NCBI RefSeq assembly: GCF_024793945.1
Contig: NZ_JANUSD010000010.1
Location: forward strand, 1-64,000
Source of the DNA: Emticicia fluvialis
GTDB taxonomy: Bacteria; Bacteroidota; Bacteroidia; Cytophagales; Spirosomataceae
Direction of reading: 5' to 3'
DNA length: 64,000 bases
Made by a program: the position numbers and the translations under genes. Under the pieces are notes generated by a model. That model saw only the letters and a program-made list of their open reading frames with translations. It had not been told where the DNA came from and searched no databases. Of this stretch, positions 18,155 through 26,986 are shown one piece after another (within the stretch, counting starts at the first letter, position 1; each line of letters opens with the position of its first letter).

Positions 18155-18323
18155 AAAAACAATTCCGATACAGAAAAAAATTTGTTCATATCGGGCAATA
18201 CTTTTTAAATCTTTTGCTATTGGTGATTAAGACAAAATCTTGTATTTAAGGTTTATTAATAATTTGTTAATGCTGATTTGTCTGAATCCCTGGTTGTAAA
18301 ACAAAAAAAATACCGGCAGGGTT

Positions 18324-19223
18324 CTATTTGGGCTGTTCTCTGCTGATGACCACCCCTTTTGGATAGACATAATAGGGTATTAATCCTGACTTTTCAACCA
18401 CCAGCTGGCCTATCTGGGCACAGCAAAAACGGGTAAATGCTTTGGTTAAACCGAAGTGATCCATTGTGTGCAGATAAACGCGCCTTTCAAGCGGATATTT
18501 CCTGGCACGAAGCGATTCAGTTGTTGGCTTATAATAATCAGCGGCAGCCGGGCTATCTGAAGCCGAAACGCCAAGCACCTTAATACTAGATATAAAAACC
18601 CTGCTGTTCTGGTCGTCAAGGTCGCTAATCCAGTTACCACCAATGATACCAATAGCCTTTGGATTCTTCTTAATATACTCTAATACATCTTTATTGCCAT
18701 TGGCAGCAAAGATATTGGCGCGGTTCATATCTTTTATCTGTAATTTCTGCATCATGTAATTCAGGTTGCTTGAATTACTGTTATCAAAAACCAGTTTAAA
18801 ATCTGAATGCGCCTTTCCGTCAAAAATATCTTTCAGCTCTTTCAGCGAAATATTTTCAATCGGGTTTTCAGGGTTAACAATCAAAGCCACACCATCAAGC
18901 GCCATTTTTGCAGGCAGGTAGGCTATTTTCTTCGATGCAAAAAAAGACTGCTCATTTTGCGTTGCTTCACGGGTTGTAACAGCAATATCAACTGAATCAC
19001 TTAACATCAACGACATTGCCTTTTGCTCGGGCATATATCTGACATGTAAAATGGCTTTCGGATAATGTGCATTGTAAGCCATTACCTGGGCATCAATAAT
19101 AGGTTTAAGTGATTCGTCGGCTGCAATTGTTATTTCCCCATCGTTTGGTAAATCCGGCTTGTCGGGTTTAGAACACCGCAAAAAAAGCAAAGCGCAGATA
19201 ACCAAGAGAATTAACTTCCTCAT
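18324..19223 (-). CDS. PstS-like periplasmic substrate-binding protein
   Basis: Resembles phosphate-type (PBP-like 2) binding proteins: ITIAADESLKPIIDAQ near residue 32, a DIAVTTREAT segment in the position of the PstS ligand loop, GVALIVNPENPIENISLKEL and a late IGIIGGNW segment. It has 299 residues with an N-terminal hydrophobic segment ending LFLRCS. That could be a lipoprotein signal, though Arg just before Cys is atypical. No PstCAB permease or ATPase genes are nearby. It sits instead between the tonB operon and a TPR gene, so a role with the Ton system rather than an ABC importer is more likely. Confidence 0.75.
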   Translation of the reverse strand: MRKLILLVICALLFLRCSKPDKPDLPNDGEITIAADESLKPIIDAQVMAYNAHYPKAILHVRYMPEQKAMSLMLSDSVDIAVTTREATQNEQSFFASKKIAYLPAKMALDGVALIVNPENPIENISLKELKDIFDGKAHSDFKLVFDNSNSSNLNYMMQKLQIKDMNRANIFAANGNKDVLEYIKKNPKAIGIIGGNWISDLDDQNSRVFISSIKVLGVSASDSPAAADYYKPTTESLRARKYPLERRVYLHTMDHFGLTKAFTRFCCAQIGQLVVEKSGLIPYYVYPKGVVISREQPK

Positions 19224-19321
19224 TGTAGTAATTCTATTATAGTTTAAGTTTGAACAACGTAAAAATACTATATAGGCAACGAAAAAAAAATAATAGACAA
19301 AATATTATTAAAAAATAATTA

Positions 19322-19360
19322 AAAAAACATGCCACCCTGTTACACAAAGTGGCATGTTTT
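19322..19360 (-). terminator. intrinsic terminator after the exbB-tonB operon
   Basis: Arms aaaaacatgccac / gtggcatgttttt give a 13-bp perfect stem around a 13-base loop, with T runs on either side. It follows the 80-residue membrane protein gene and precedes the PstS-like gene, so the latter may need its own promoter or read-through. Confidence 0.8.
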
Positions 19361-19372
19361 TAAAGAAAAAAA

Positions 19373-19615
19373 TCAGTCATTCATCGTGTCTTTGATTGAC
19401 AGGTAGGCTCTGTATGCTCTGAAAATACCATAGGCTATCAACAAAGCGCCCATTGCATAAGCGAGCGTATCTGAAAGCGGCACCATCAACCATTTCAACT
19501 TAATTACAAAGTATCCTAAAACCATGTAAACCAGGGCAAATAAGCCCATTGACAATTGTAAGACCCTTTGAAATACCTGACGCTGCTTATCTGATGAATT
19601 ACGTCGTGCTGCCAT
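19373..19615 (-). CDS. small membrane protein of the Ton cluster
   Basis: 80-residue protein with a basic N-terminus and two hydrophobic helices (about residues 22-42 and 49-68). I recognise no catalytic motif and no named family. The gene starts 2 bases after the tonB stop, so the two are translationally close and surely co-transcribed. An accessory of the ExbB/D-TonB complex is a guess from context only. Confidence 0.7.
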   Translation of the reverse strand: MAARRNSSDKQRQVFQRVLQLSMGLFALVYMVLGYFVIKLKWLMVPLSDTLAYAMGALLIAYGIFRAYRAYLSIKDTMND

Positions 19616-19617
19616 TA

Positions 19618-20445
19618 TTACTCAAGTTGGAAATTGATCGGCATGGTAAAGAATACACGCACGCTACGACCATTTTGTTTACCCGGATTCCATTTTGGCA
19701 TCGACTTAATAACTCTTATTGCCTCTTCGTCGCAACCAAAACCAATACCTTTCAGAACTTGTACGTCGCCGATACGTCCGTCTTTTTCAACAACGAACTT
19801 AGCAAATACTCTACCTGAAACGTTGGCTCTTTGAGCTTGAGACGGATATTTAAGGTTTTTACCAATGAAGGTATACATCTCCTTAAGACCGCCCGGAAAC
19901 TCCGGTTGTTGTTCAACCGTGGTGAAGATTTCATCTTCTTTCGGTTGAGCGATTTCAGCTGGTTTAGGCGCTTCTACCGGTGGAGGTGCCGCTGCAACTT
20001 CTTCAGTTTCAACACCTTCTTTGTTCACGTTAGAAATAACCTTATTTTCAACCTCTTCCACTTTTGGTGGTGGTTCTTCATTCTTTACTTCTTCATCGGC
20101 CTTTGGTTCAGGCGGAATGAACTTAATTTGCGCTATCTCCTGCTTTGGTGGTTCAGGCTCTTGCGGCGGAGGCGGAATATCAGGCTTTTTCTCTTCCTGT
20201 TTTTCTTCCTTTAACTTAGAGAGGTCAATTTCAACGGTTTGAAGTTCTTCTTCTTTATTACCGCCAAATTTATTAACACTCCATGCCGCTAACAATGCTC
20301 CACCAAATATACCAATACCAATAACAGAAGCTTTGGTAAGGTATCTTGAGTAGTTCTTCCTTAGTGAATATGCACCGTATTCCTTGTTACGGCCTTCGAA
20401 TACAATTTCATCTAAGGTGATGTTACTAGCATTTTTTGCTTCCAT
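19618..20445 (-). CDS. tonB: energy transducer TonB
   Basis: Couples proton-motive force harvested by ExbB/ExbD to outer-membrane receptors. The 275-residue protein has a cytoplasmic N-terminus with EGRNKEYGAYSLRKNYSR (a common Bacteroidota TonB/BlaR-type start), one transmembrane helix near residues 38-55, and a Pro/Glu/Lys-rich periplasm-spanning region (residues 75-165). The C-terminal TonB domain (from about residue 180) contains YPSQAQRANVSGRVFAKFVV and a late PMKW-type motif (SMPKWNPGKQNGR). It lies between exbD and the small membrane protein. Confidence 0.93.
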   Translation of the reverse strand: MEAKNASNITLDEIVFEGRNKEYGAYSLRKNYSRYLTKASVIGIGIFGGALLAAWSVNKFGGNKEEELQTVEIDLSKLKEEKQEEKKPDIPPPPQEPEPPKQEIAQIKFIPPEPKADEEVKNEEPPPKVEEVENKVISNVNKEGVETEEVAAAPPPVEAPKPAEIAQPKEDEIFTTVEQQPEFPGGLKEMYTFIGKNLKYPSQAQRANVSGRVFAKFVVEKDGRIGDVQVLKGIGFGCDEEAIRVIKSMPKWNPGKQNGRSVRVFFTMPINFQLE

Positions 20446-20473
20446 TGATTTGTTTGTTTTTTCCTTAGATTAC

Positions 20474-21022
20474 TTATTTTTTAGGTTCTGCCAGCTTTTG
20501 GTCAAGCAATTCCTTCTCTTTCGGAGCCAAATCAACAATTGCGTAGCGGTCTGACTTCGTAATTGCCATTTCGTCCAAAATATCTACAGTATTCTTCCAG
20601 TTAGCTTCATCACTTGGCTTGATGATAACAGTAAACTTGTTTACATCAAGTGCATTGGCTTTCTTAACTAATACAGCTTTTCTGATACCTTCGGCAGAGT
20701 AATCTGTTTCGGTAATATCTGCTACGGTTAATTCCGGAAGAGGCTTCTGATACCAAAATACTCTGTCATCTTTCCCCATCAAAACGGTAATGGTGTTGGT
20801 TACCTTTACCTCTGGTGGTGGCGGATCATCAGGCTTTGGTTTATCAGGCATGTTCAGCTTCATCATGTTGGGCTTGCCGAATGTAGTGGTATACATAAAG
20901 AAAGTAATCAACAGGAAGCCCAAGTCCACCATCGGTGTCATATCAGGTTTACCACCTGCTTTCTTGGACCGTACCTTATCGCCTTTCTTACCACCACCAC
21001 CGGACTCCTGTATTTCTGCCAT
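20474..21022 (-). CDS. exbD: biopolymer transporter ExbD (second copy)
   Basis: Proton-channel partner of ExbB. The 182-residue protein begins with a charged Gly/Lys stretch, then the ExbD core: DMTPMVDLGFLLITFFMYTT near residue 28, where the Asp in the single helix is the conserved proton-carrying residue. The periplasmic domain carries a Pro-rich linker (KPDDPPPPEVK). It follows the other exbD by 34 bases. Two non-identical ExbD proteins per ExbB is the usual Bacteroidota pattern. Confidence 0.92.
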   Translation of the reverse strand: MAEIQESGGGGKKGDKVRSKKAGGKPDMTPMVDLGFLLITFFMYTTTFGKPNMMKLNMPDKPKPDDPPPPEVKVTNTITVLMGKDDRVFWYQKPLPELTVADITETDYSAEGIRKAVLVKKANALDVNKFTVIIKPSDEANWKNTVDILDEMAITKSDRYAIVDLAPKEKELLDQKLAEPKK

Positions 21023-21056
21023 TTTATATCTGGTAATTTAAGGGTTCGAAAATTTA

Positions 21057-21656
21057 CTATTCTTTCGTTTCAGAATCGGTAATTAACTGAAATTTGTTAA
21101 TATCGTTTTTACCAAGTTCTGTAAACAATTTTTTGATTGCAGGATACTGCGTTTTCACGTCGCCACGAACAGCCAGTTTCGCTTTCTTGTTGATGTCTGA
21201 CAAATAGGTTTTCACCCAGTCAACCAACTCACTTTTTGTACTGTCGTTTGGAATACCTGCAATTTTTACCTGACCTTTCTGTGCGTCCGGAAGTGCAAGA
21301 TATTGTTTTAATGAAGTGATTGAAACACCGGTTTCAGATAACTTTGTAAAACTAGCCTGCTCAGATTCCGAAAGGCCGGCGCTATACTTCTCATTCATTT
21401 TCTGAATAAGCGCGTATCTGTCAACCGGATTGGTAACGCCAAAATAATATTTGCCGTCTTTATCAATGGTAATCGTAGCCATATCCTTGTCCTCAATTTT
21501 AATTTCTGACACTGATGAAGGCGTATCTACTGTTACAGACTCCTGACTTTTGAACTGGGTAGTCATGATGAAGAATGTAAGGAGTAGGAACGCAACGTCA
21601 CACATCGCAGTCATATCCATTGATGGACTTTTTCTGGCTGGTTTCGGTGCTGCCAT
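21057..21656 (-). CDS. exbD: biopolymer transporter ExbD (first copy)
   Basis: Single-helix ExbD/TolR protein of 199 residues. The core DMTAMCDVAFLLLTFFIMTT near residue 14 contains the essential Asp. The periplasmic part (residues 40-199) differs clearly from the neighbouring ExbD, so the two probably form mixed complexes or serve different steps. It lies 54 bases downstream of exbB and 34 upstream of the second exbD. Confidence 0.92.
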   Translation of the reverse strand: MAAPKPARKSPSMDMTAMCDVAFLLLTFFIMTTQFKSQESVTVDTPSSVSEIKIEDKDMATITIDKDGKYYFGVTNPVDRYALIQKMNEKYSAGLSESEQASFTKLSETGVSITSLKQYLALPDAQKGQVKIAGIPNDSTKSELVDWVKTYLSDINKKAKLAVRGDVKTQYPAIKKLFTELGKNDINKFQLITDSETKE

Positions 21657-21710
21657 AGCTTTTGTTTAAAAATTTAAAAGTTTAAACTACTGTTAACTTT
21701 ACTGCTTTTC

Positions 21711-22538
21711 TTAGTGGTGAGCAGCGAAGTTTTGCTGAAGGCTCATTCCGATTTCGTCAATCTTGTAAGTAAGCGTATCTATTTTTGAGGTAAATAAGTT
21801 ATACATGATGATTGAGATCGCTGATGTACCGATACCCAAGGCTGTGTTAATCAAGGCCTCAGCAATACCAGTTGCAAGAGCAGATGCATCAGGGGCACCA
21901 CCACCAGAACCAAGAGCAAAGAATGAACGGATCATACCGATTACAGTTCCTAATAGGGCTACAAGGGTTGAAACTGATGCTAGTGTTGAAAGAATAGTAA
22001 GGTTTTTCTCTAACATTGGAAGCTCAAGTGTTGTGGCTTCTTCAACTTCTTTTTGAAGTGCAACCAATTTCTGATCTTTCAATAATGAAGTATCAGCGGC
22101 CAATTGGTTATACTTTTGTAGAGCGGTTTTAGTAACGTTACCTACTGAACCTTTTTGTTTGTCACACTCTTTGATAGCTTCGGCAATGTTGTTTGAGTCT
22201 ACTAACGAACGTACTTTACGAACGAAGGCATCCAAATCACCTGTACCAGAAGCTTTGTTGATTGTAATGAAACGCTCAATAGAGAATACCAATACTGAAA
22301 GCATGAAAGTTAACAGGATAGGTACGATGATACCTCCTGAATAAACTATACCCATAGCAGTAATTGGTTTGTGTTTAATTTCGGGATCTGAGAAGTTGGC
22401 TGGGTCACCTAGGATGAAATACCACAAACAAAAACCGATAACTAATAAAATTGGGATAACGAACGCTGGATTTAATCCACCACTTGAAGACTTAGGGGCT
22501 GCTGGTTTTGCTGCTGGGGCTGTAGTCTTTTTTTCCAT
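21711..22538 (-). CDS. exbB: MotA/TolQ/ExbB proton channel protein
   Basis: Forms the pentameric proton channel with ExbD in the inner membrane. The 275-residue protein has an Ala/Pro/Lys-rich N-terminus, helices near residues 28-44 and 68-88, and the conserved channel pair: LASVSTLVALLGTVIGMI near residue 188 and AEALINTALGIGTSAISI near residue 230. It is the first gene of the operon. Confidence 0.94.
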   Translation of the reverse strand: MEKKTTAPAAKPAAPKSSSGGLNPAFVIPILLVIGFCLWYFILGDPANFSDPEIKHKPITAMGIVYSGGIIVPILLTFMLSVLVFSIERFITINKASGTGDLDAFVRKVRSLVDSNNIAEAIKECDKQKGSVGNVTKTALQKYNQLAADTSLLKDQKLVALQKEVEEATTLELPMLEKNLTILSTLASVSTLVALLGTVIGMIRSFFALGSGGGAPDASALATGIAEALINTALGIGTSAISIIMYNLFTSKIDTLTYKIDEIGMSLQQNFAAHH

Positions 22539-22910
22539 TAGCTTTGAAATTTTTAGGGTTTTAAAAAATGATACAATGAATTTTTTGGTAAATAAAAGTT
22601 AAAATTTTAAAACAAAGAATATTAATAATAGAAAATTTTGTAAAAACCTGCTAAATATTCTTTTTCAATCGTGGGACAAGTTTAAGCAAAATCGGTGAAA
22701 CAAAAAATATCAAACCTTATAAATTTTTATCATCAGAATATACTTTTGCATTTTTTAAAGATTGATTATATCTATTTTCCGTATGGGCTAAAAACATAAC
22801 TTTTTCATTATCAGATAGTTAAATATTATGCTTCCTGCCATATAACTAAAACTTTCGTTCTCGATTTTTTTTCACAGAAAAATACTATTTTTTTAAAAAA
22901 AACTGGCCGG
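22539..22910. other. AT-rich intergenic region upstream of exbB
   Basis: 372 bases with no convincing gene. It is very AT-rich with several A and T runs and must contain the exbB promoter. I found only partial matches to TAnnTTTG (for example caagttta near 22678 on the plus strand) and no full TTTG-N19-TAnnTTTG, so I do not place a promoter. No riboswitch-like fold was recognised. Confidence 0.5.
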
Positions 22911-24527
22911 TCAGGGCTTATTACTGTCAACTTTCAGTCTTTCGTCACGATTCGCCACCCCCCATGCTGTATGAAATACCAGTTCTGTAATCTGTCTGTA
23001 TTTAGGAAAAAGGATTTTTTCTACGTCGTCACCCGGGCGATGATAGTCTGCATGCACCCCTGTAAAGTAGAAAGCAACGGGTATCTTATGCTTGGCGAAG
23101 TTGTAATGATCTGAACGATAATAAAATCTGTTTGGGTCTTTGGGATCGTTGTATGTATAATCTAACTGAAATTTAACCGAATTATTGTTGGCCTCTTCAC
23201 TTATTTGATGTAATTCTGATGATAATTTATCAGAGCCGATGATATACACATAGTCTTCACGCGGGGCGTGTTCTTTGTCTATGCGGCCAATCATGTCAAT
23301 GTTCAGGTCACACACGGTATTAGCCAGCGGAATTACCGGGTCTTTGTCGGCATAGTACTGCGACCCCAACAGGCCTTTTTCTTCGCCTGTTACTGTCATA
23401 AACAAAATACTGCGGCGAGGCCCGAAGCCGTCTTTTTTTGCCTGGCTGAATGCCCTGGCCAGTTCAAGAACTGCACAGGTGCCTGAGCCGTCGTCATCGG
23501 CGCCGTTATGTATCTGCCCACCCTGAATACCCACGTGGTCGTAATGTGCGGTTACCAGCACCACTTCATCTTTTTTGTCGGTTCCTTCCAGAAAACCCAT
23601 CACGTTCATGGTTTCAACAGGTACTTCTCCCCTTTCGGCTTTTACCGATACCTTCGATTCCTTAACTGAACCCGCACTGCTAACGCCACTGGTTACTATT
23701 TTATTAACCAGTTTATCAAATTTTTTAGGCTTGATATCGAGCATTTCGGCAGCCATGGCTTTTGAAATATAAAAAACCGGGTTTGTGGTAGGCTGTTCGG
23801 GTGTTGTAGCCTGGCTGATGCTCATGCGGTTAAAACGCGACAACACCACACGTCTTTCGGCTGCCAGACTTTTGAATCCGGTCTCGTCTGAGGCCGACAC
23901 CACAAAAAGCATTCTGGCACCTTTGCCAGCCGCCAGTGAGGTTTTTCTGGTGAAGCCGGCTTTGTCATCCCACTCCGACTTCTCTCCGTCTTTTGTTACA
24001 TAGCTTTTGCCGGCGGCATCTTTGGGTTCACCTTCCAGAATTACAACAGCTTTATTTTTTACGTCTAAATTTTTGTAGTCGCTGTAATTACCGGCCTCTA
24101 CACCATAGCCTGCAAAAACCACCTGCACCGATTCTTCCTGCGGTATGCTGGTAAGGCCATTGGGGTAATAATCTTTAAAAAATTCTTTCTTTTTGTTGCC
24201 TATTTTGATGTAGGCGTCTTTCCAGCCCTTTTTGTATAGATTAAAATGCTGAAAATAGCCTTTGCCGCCTTTGCCGTCAGATGCTACAGGTTGCAGGCCG
24301 AGGTCTGCAAAGCGTTTGGCAATGTAATCGGCGGCTTTTTTTTGTCCTTCCGAGCCGGTATCGCGGCCTTCCAGTTCATCAGAAGCAATGTAGGTCAGGT
24401 CTTTTTTCAGGTTTTCGGCAGAAATAGTAGCTGCGTAGATTTTTGCTTTGTCGAGGGTGTTTGGGTTTTGTGCATATAAAAATGAGCACGAACTAAAGAG
24501 AAAAACTGCTAAGATGTTTTTTTTCAT
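22911..24527 (-). CDS. secreted M28-family zinc peptidase with PA domain
   Basis: Predicted exported aminopeptidase. I start at the ATG at 24527 (MKKNILAVFLF, 538 residues), giving a signal peptide ending FLYAQ. A dimerisation/PA-like insert lies around residues 95-280 (SVQVVFAGYGVEAGNYSDYK). The M28 core follows: metal ligands in TAHYDHVG (near residue 328) and GADDDGSGT, catalytic Glu in TGEEKGLLGS, a ligand Asp in NIDMIGR, and a final His in SDHYNF. No lipobox. It stands alone between the exbB promoter region and recQ (divergent). Confidence 0.88.
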   Translation of the reverse strand: MKKNILAVFLFSSCSFLYAQNPNTLDKAKIYAATISAENLKKDLTYIASDELEGRDTGSEGQKKAADYIAKRFADLGLQPVASDGKGGKGYFQHFNLYKKGWKDAYIKIGNKKKEFFKDYYPNGLTSIPQEESVQVVFAGYGVEAGNYSDYKNLDVKNKAVVILEGEPKDAAGKSYVTKDGEKSEWDDKAGFTRKTSLAAGKGARMLFVVSASDETGFKSLAAERRVVLSRFNRMSISQATTPEQPTTNPVFYISKAMAAEMLDIKPKKFDKLVNKIVTSGVSSAGSVKESKVSVKAERGEVPVETMNVMGFLEGTDKKDEVVLVTAHYDHVGIQGGQIHNGADDDGSGTCAVLELARAFSQAKKDGFGPRRSILFMTVTGEEKGLLGSQYYADKDPVIPLANTVCDLNIDMIGRIDKEHAPREDYVYIIGSDKLSSELHQISEEANNNSVKFQLDYTYNDPKDPNRFYYRSDHYNFAKHKIPVAFYFTGVHADYHRPGDDVEKILFPKYRQITELVFHTAWGVANRDERLKVDSNKP

Positions 24528-24674
24528 ACGGTAATACAAGTTTGTTGTTTATTCTTTTGTAAAAATACGAGATATTTGCGGAGATAGCAGAATTATGAAT
24601 TATTTTGTTGCAAAAACACCACCCGTTAGGGATAACATACCTGAAGTTGCTTATGTTAGTTAAATTGATTTCTA

Positions 24675-24720
24675 AGTCTTGTAATGACGATATATTTAAA
24701 TATACCGTCTCTACAAGACT
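24675..24720. repeat. 46-bp near-perfect palindrome upstream of recQ
   Basis: Outer arms agtcttgta / tacaagact (9 bp, perfect) enclose, after 2-base mismatched steps, inner arms gacgatatattt / aaatataccgtc (12 bp, one mismatch) with no loop. The divergent gap between the M28 peptidase and recQ also has gtccc-taaa-gggac at 24762-24775. It could be a cruciform-forming binding site or a decayed mobile element; nothing in the sequence decides. Confidence 0.6.
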
Positions 24721-24820
24721 CAAAAAGCAACAACATGGTTAAAGTTTCTACTGATATTTCGTCCCTAAAGGGACTCTTACCGCAACCACTTAAAGTTTAA
24801 TAGAAGATTTTATTGTGCTC

Positions 24821-26965
24821 ATGACTAAAGAACAGGTTCTTAAGAAATATTTTGGCTACGATTCCTTCCGACCGTTTCAGTCTGAAATCATTGATACCAT
24901 ACTGGCCGGGCAGGATTGCCTGGTGCTGATGCCCACCGGAGGCGGTAAGTCGGTTTGTTTTCAGGTGCCTGCTATGGTTTTTGAAGGATTAACGCTGGTG
25001 ATATCTCCACTCATTGCGCTCATGAAAGACCAGGTGCAGGCATTGCTGGCCAATGGTATTCCGGCTGCGTTTATTAATAGTTCTTTATCACCCACCGAAC
25101 AAAGGGAAATTGAAATACAGTGTCGCTCGGGGGCATTGAAATTACTGTATATATCGCCGGAAAAACTGCTAAGCAATAATTATCTGGAATACATAAAGAC
25201 CCTGAAAGTTTCGCTGATTGCCGTTGATGAATCTCATTGTGTATCAACCTGGGGGCATGATTTCAGGCCTGAATATACCCAATTGCATATATTGAAAAGT
25301 GTCTTTGCCAATACCCCAATGGTTGCCCTTACTGCTACGGCCGACAGGGTAACCCGCAAAGATATTCTGAAACAACTGGGCATTGCCGATGCCACTACTT
25401 TTATTGCCTCTTTTGACCGCCCCAACCTGAGCCTCGCGGTGTCGCCGGGAAGAAACCGCCTGAAAGTGATACATCAGTTTATTGCCAGCCGGCCGGGGGA
25501 ACCGGGCATTATTTATTGCCTGAGCCGAAAGAATACGGAAGAGGTGGCCGAAGGACTACGCAAACTGGGAATTAAAGCCATGCACTACCATGCCGGTGTT
25601 GATGCGCAAACGCGCTCGGAGGTGCAGGATGCTTTCATTAAAGATGAGATACAGGTAATGGTAGCAACAATAGCCTTTGGTATGGGCATTGATAAGTCGA
25701 ACGTGCGGTTTGTGATACATTATAGCCTGCCATCTAATGTGGAGAGTTTTTACCAGGAGATTGGCCGGGCCGGGCGAGACGGGATGCCATCTGATACGCT
25801 GTTGTTTTACAGTTTTGCAGATATTGTAACGCGGAAGGAAATGATTGAGAAGTCGGAGCTGCCGCCAGACATGAAAGAGGTGCAACTGGCGAAGCTGGAC
25901 CGCATGAAGCAATATGCCGAAACAGAAATTTGCCGCAGGCGTGTACTGCTCAGCTACTTTAATGAAGAAGTGCATCAGGACTGCGGTAATTGTGACGTTT
26001 GCCGGAATCCACCCATAAGGTTTGACGCCACCGTTTTTGCTCAGAAGGCCTTATCGGCCATTGCACGTGCACATGAGAAAGTAGCAATGGGGCTGCTGAT
26101 TGAGATTCTACGCGGGGCACAGACCCGCCAGATATTTGAGCATAACTACCAGACCCTGAAAACTTTTGGTGTAGGCAAAGAACTGAAATATGAAGAATGG
26201 GCCGATTACATTACGCAGCTGCTGAACTCGGGCATTATAGATATTGCCTACGACGAAAGGCACGCCCTGAAACTGAATGCGCGGTCGTGGCAGGTGCTGA
26301 AAGGCGAAAGAAAAGTAGAACTGGTAAGATTTGAGCCTTTTGAAGTAAAAAAAGCCCGACTGGAGGCCGAGGCTCTGAAAGACAAACCGAAGAAAGAAAT
26401 TATACGCGATGCGCTGTTTAACAAACTGAAGCTCTTACGCAAAAAACTGGCCGATGAGCAGAATCTGCCACCGTTTGTGGTGTTTTCTGATGCTACGCTG
26501 TCTGATATGGCTCAAAAAAGACCTATTAACCGCATACAGATGCTGACTGTATCTGGCGTGGGAGAACAGAAGTTCAGGCAGTATGGAGAGGCGTTTATTA
26601 ATGAAATACTCGATTTTGCCAGAGAACATTCCGAACAAGGTAAAACCATACTTGTAAAGGGTTTTACGTTTGCTGCAACACTGGATATGTATCAGAAAGG
26701 GATGTCGGTAGAGGAAATTGCTCAGGAACGTAAGCTAAACCAGGCAACCATTTTGAGCCATTTGGTAAAGCTGCACGAAGAAGGAAATGATATCAACCTG
26801 CACGATTTATTACCTGCCTACGAATACAACCAGATAATTGCCGCCGCCATGCGACTGAACATCAAAAAAACCGACCCTCTGAAACCACTCTTTGAGGACT
26901 TGGAGGGGTTGTATGATTATGGTAAATTGCGGATTGCTTTTGCGTTGTGGGATGAGGAAAAATAG
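24821..26965 (+). CDS. recQ: ATP-dependent DNA helicase RecQ
   Basis: 3'-5' DNA helicase for recombination and replication-fork repair. I use the ATG at 24821 (714 residues); a GTG two codons upstream is possible. Helicase motifs: FRPFQSEII (motif 0), MPTGGGKSVCF (Walker A, near residue 50), AVDESHC (DExH box), ALTATAD, QEIGRAGRDG (motif VI). Then the RQC zinc module (CRRR ... CGNCDVC), a winged helix, and an HRDC domain near residues 545-610. A further C-terminal helix-turn-helix-like region (MSVEEIAQERKLNQATILSH) extends it beyond the roughly 600 residues of E. coli RecQ. It converges on the DUF4276 gene with a 21-base gap. Confidence 0.94.
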   Translation: MTKEQVLKKYFGYDSFRPFQSEIIDTILAGQDCLVLMPTGGGKSVCFQVPAMVFEGLTLVISPLIALMKDQVQALLANGIPAAFINSSLSPTEQREIEIQCRSGALKLLYISPEKLLSNNYLEYIKTLKVSLIAVDESHCVSTWGHDFRPEYTQLHILKSVFANTPMVALTATADRVTRKDILKQLGIADATTFIASFDRPNLSLAVSPGRNRLKVIHQFIASRPGEPGIIYCLSRKNTEEVAEGLRKLGIKAMHYHAGVDAQTRSEVQDAFIKDEIQVMVATIAFGMGIDKSNVRFVIHYSLPSNVESFYQEIGRAGRDGMPSDTLLFYSFADIVTRKEMIEKSELPPDMKEVQLAKLDRMKQYAETEICRRRVLLSYFNEEVHQDCGNCDVCRNPPIRFDATVFAQKALSAIARAHEKVAMGLLIEILRGAQTRQIFEHNYQTLKTFGVGKELKYEEWADYITQLLNSGIIDIAYDERHALKLNARSWQVLKGERKVELVRFEPFEVKKARLEAEALKDKPKKEIIRDALFNKLKLLRKKLADEQNLPPFVVFSDATLSDMAQKRPINRIQMLTVSGVGEQKFRQYGEAFINEILDFAREHSEQGKTILVKGFTFAATLDMYQKGMSVEEIAQERKLNQATILSHLVKLHEEGNDINLHDLLPAYEYNQIIAAAMRLNIKKTDPLKPLFEDLEGLYDYGKLRIAFALWDEEK

Positions 26966-26986
26966 GCCTTATTATCAAAAAATTGT

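Noticed and set aside
18324..19223. Phosphate ABC importer (pst) operon
   Set aside because: The binding-protein-like gene has no pstC, pstA, pstB or phoU neighbour; its neighbours are Ton genes.
22539..22910. Promoter boxes for exbB
   Set aside because: Only partial matches to TAnnTTTG were seen in a very AT-rich stretch, where chance matches are expected.
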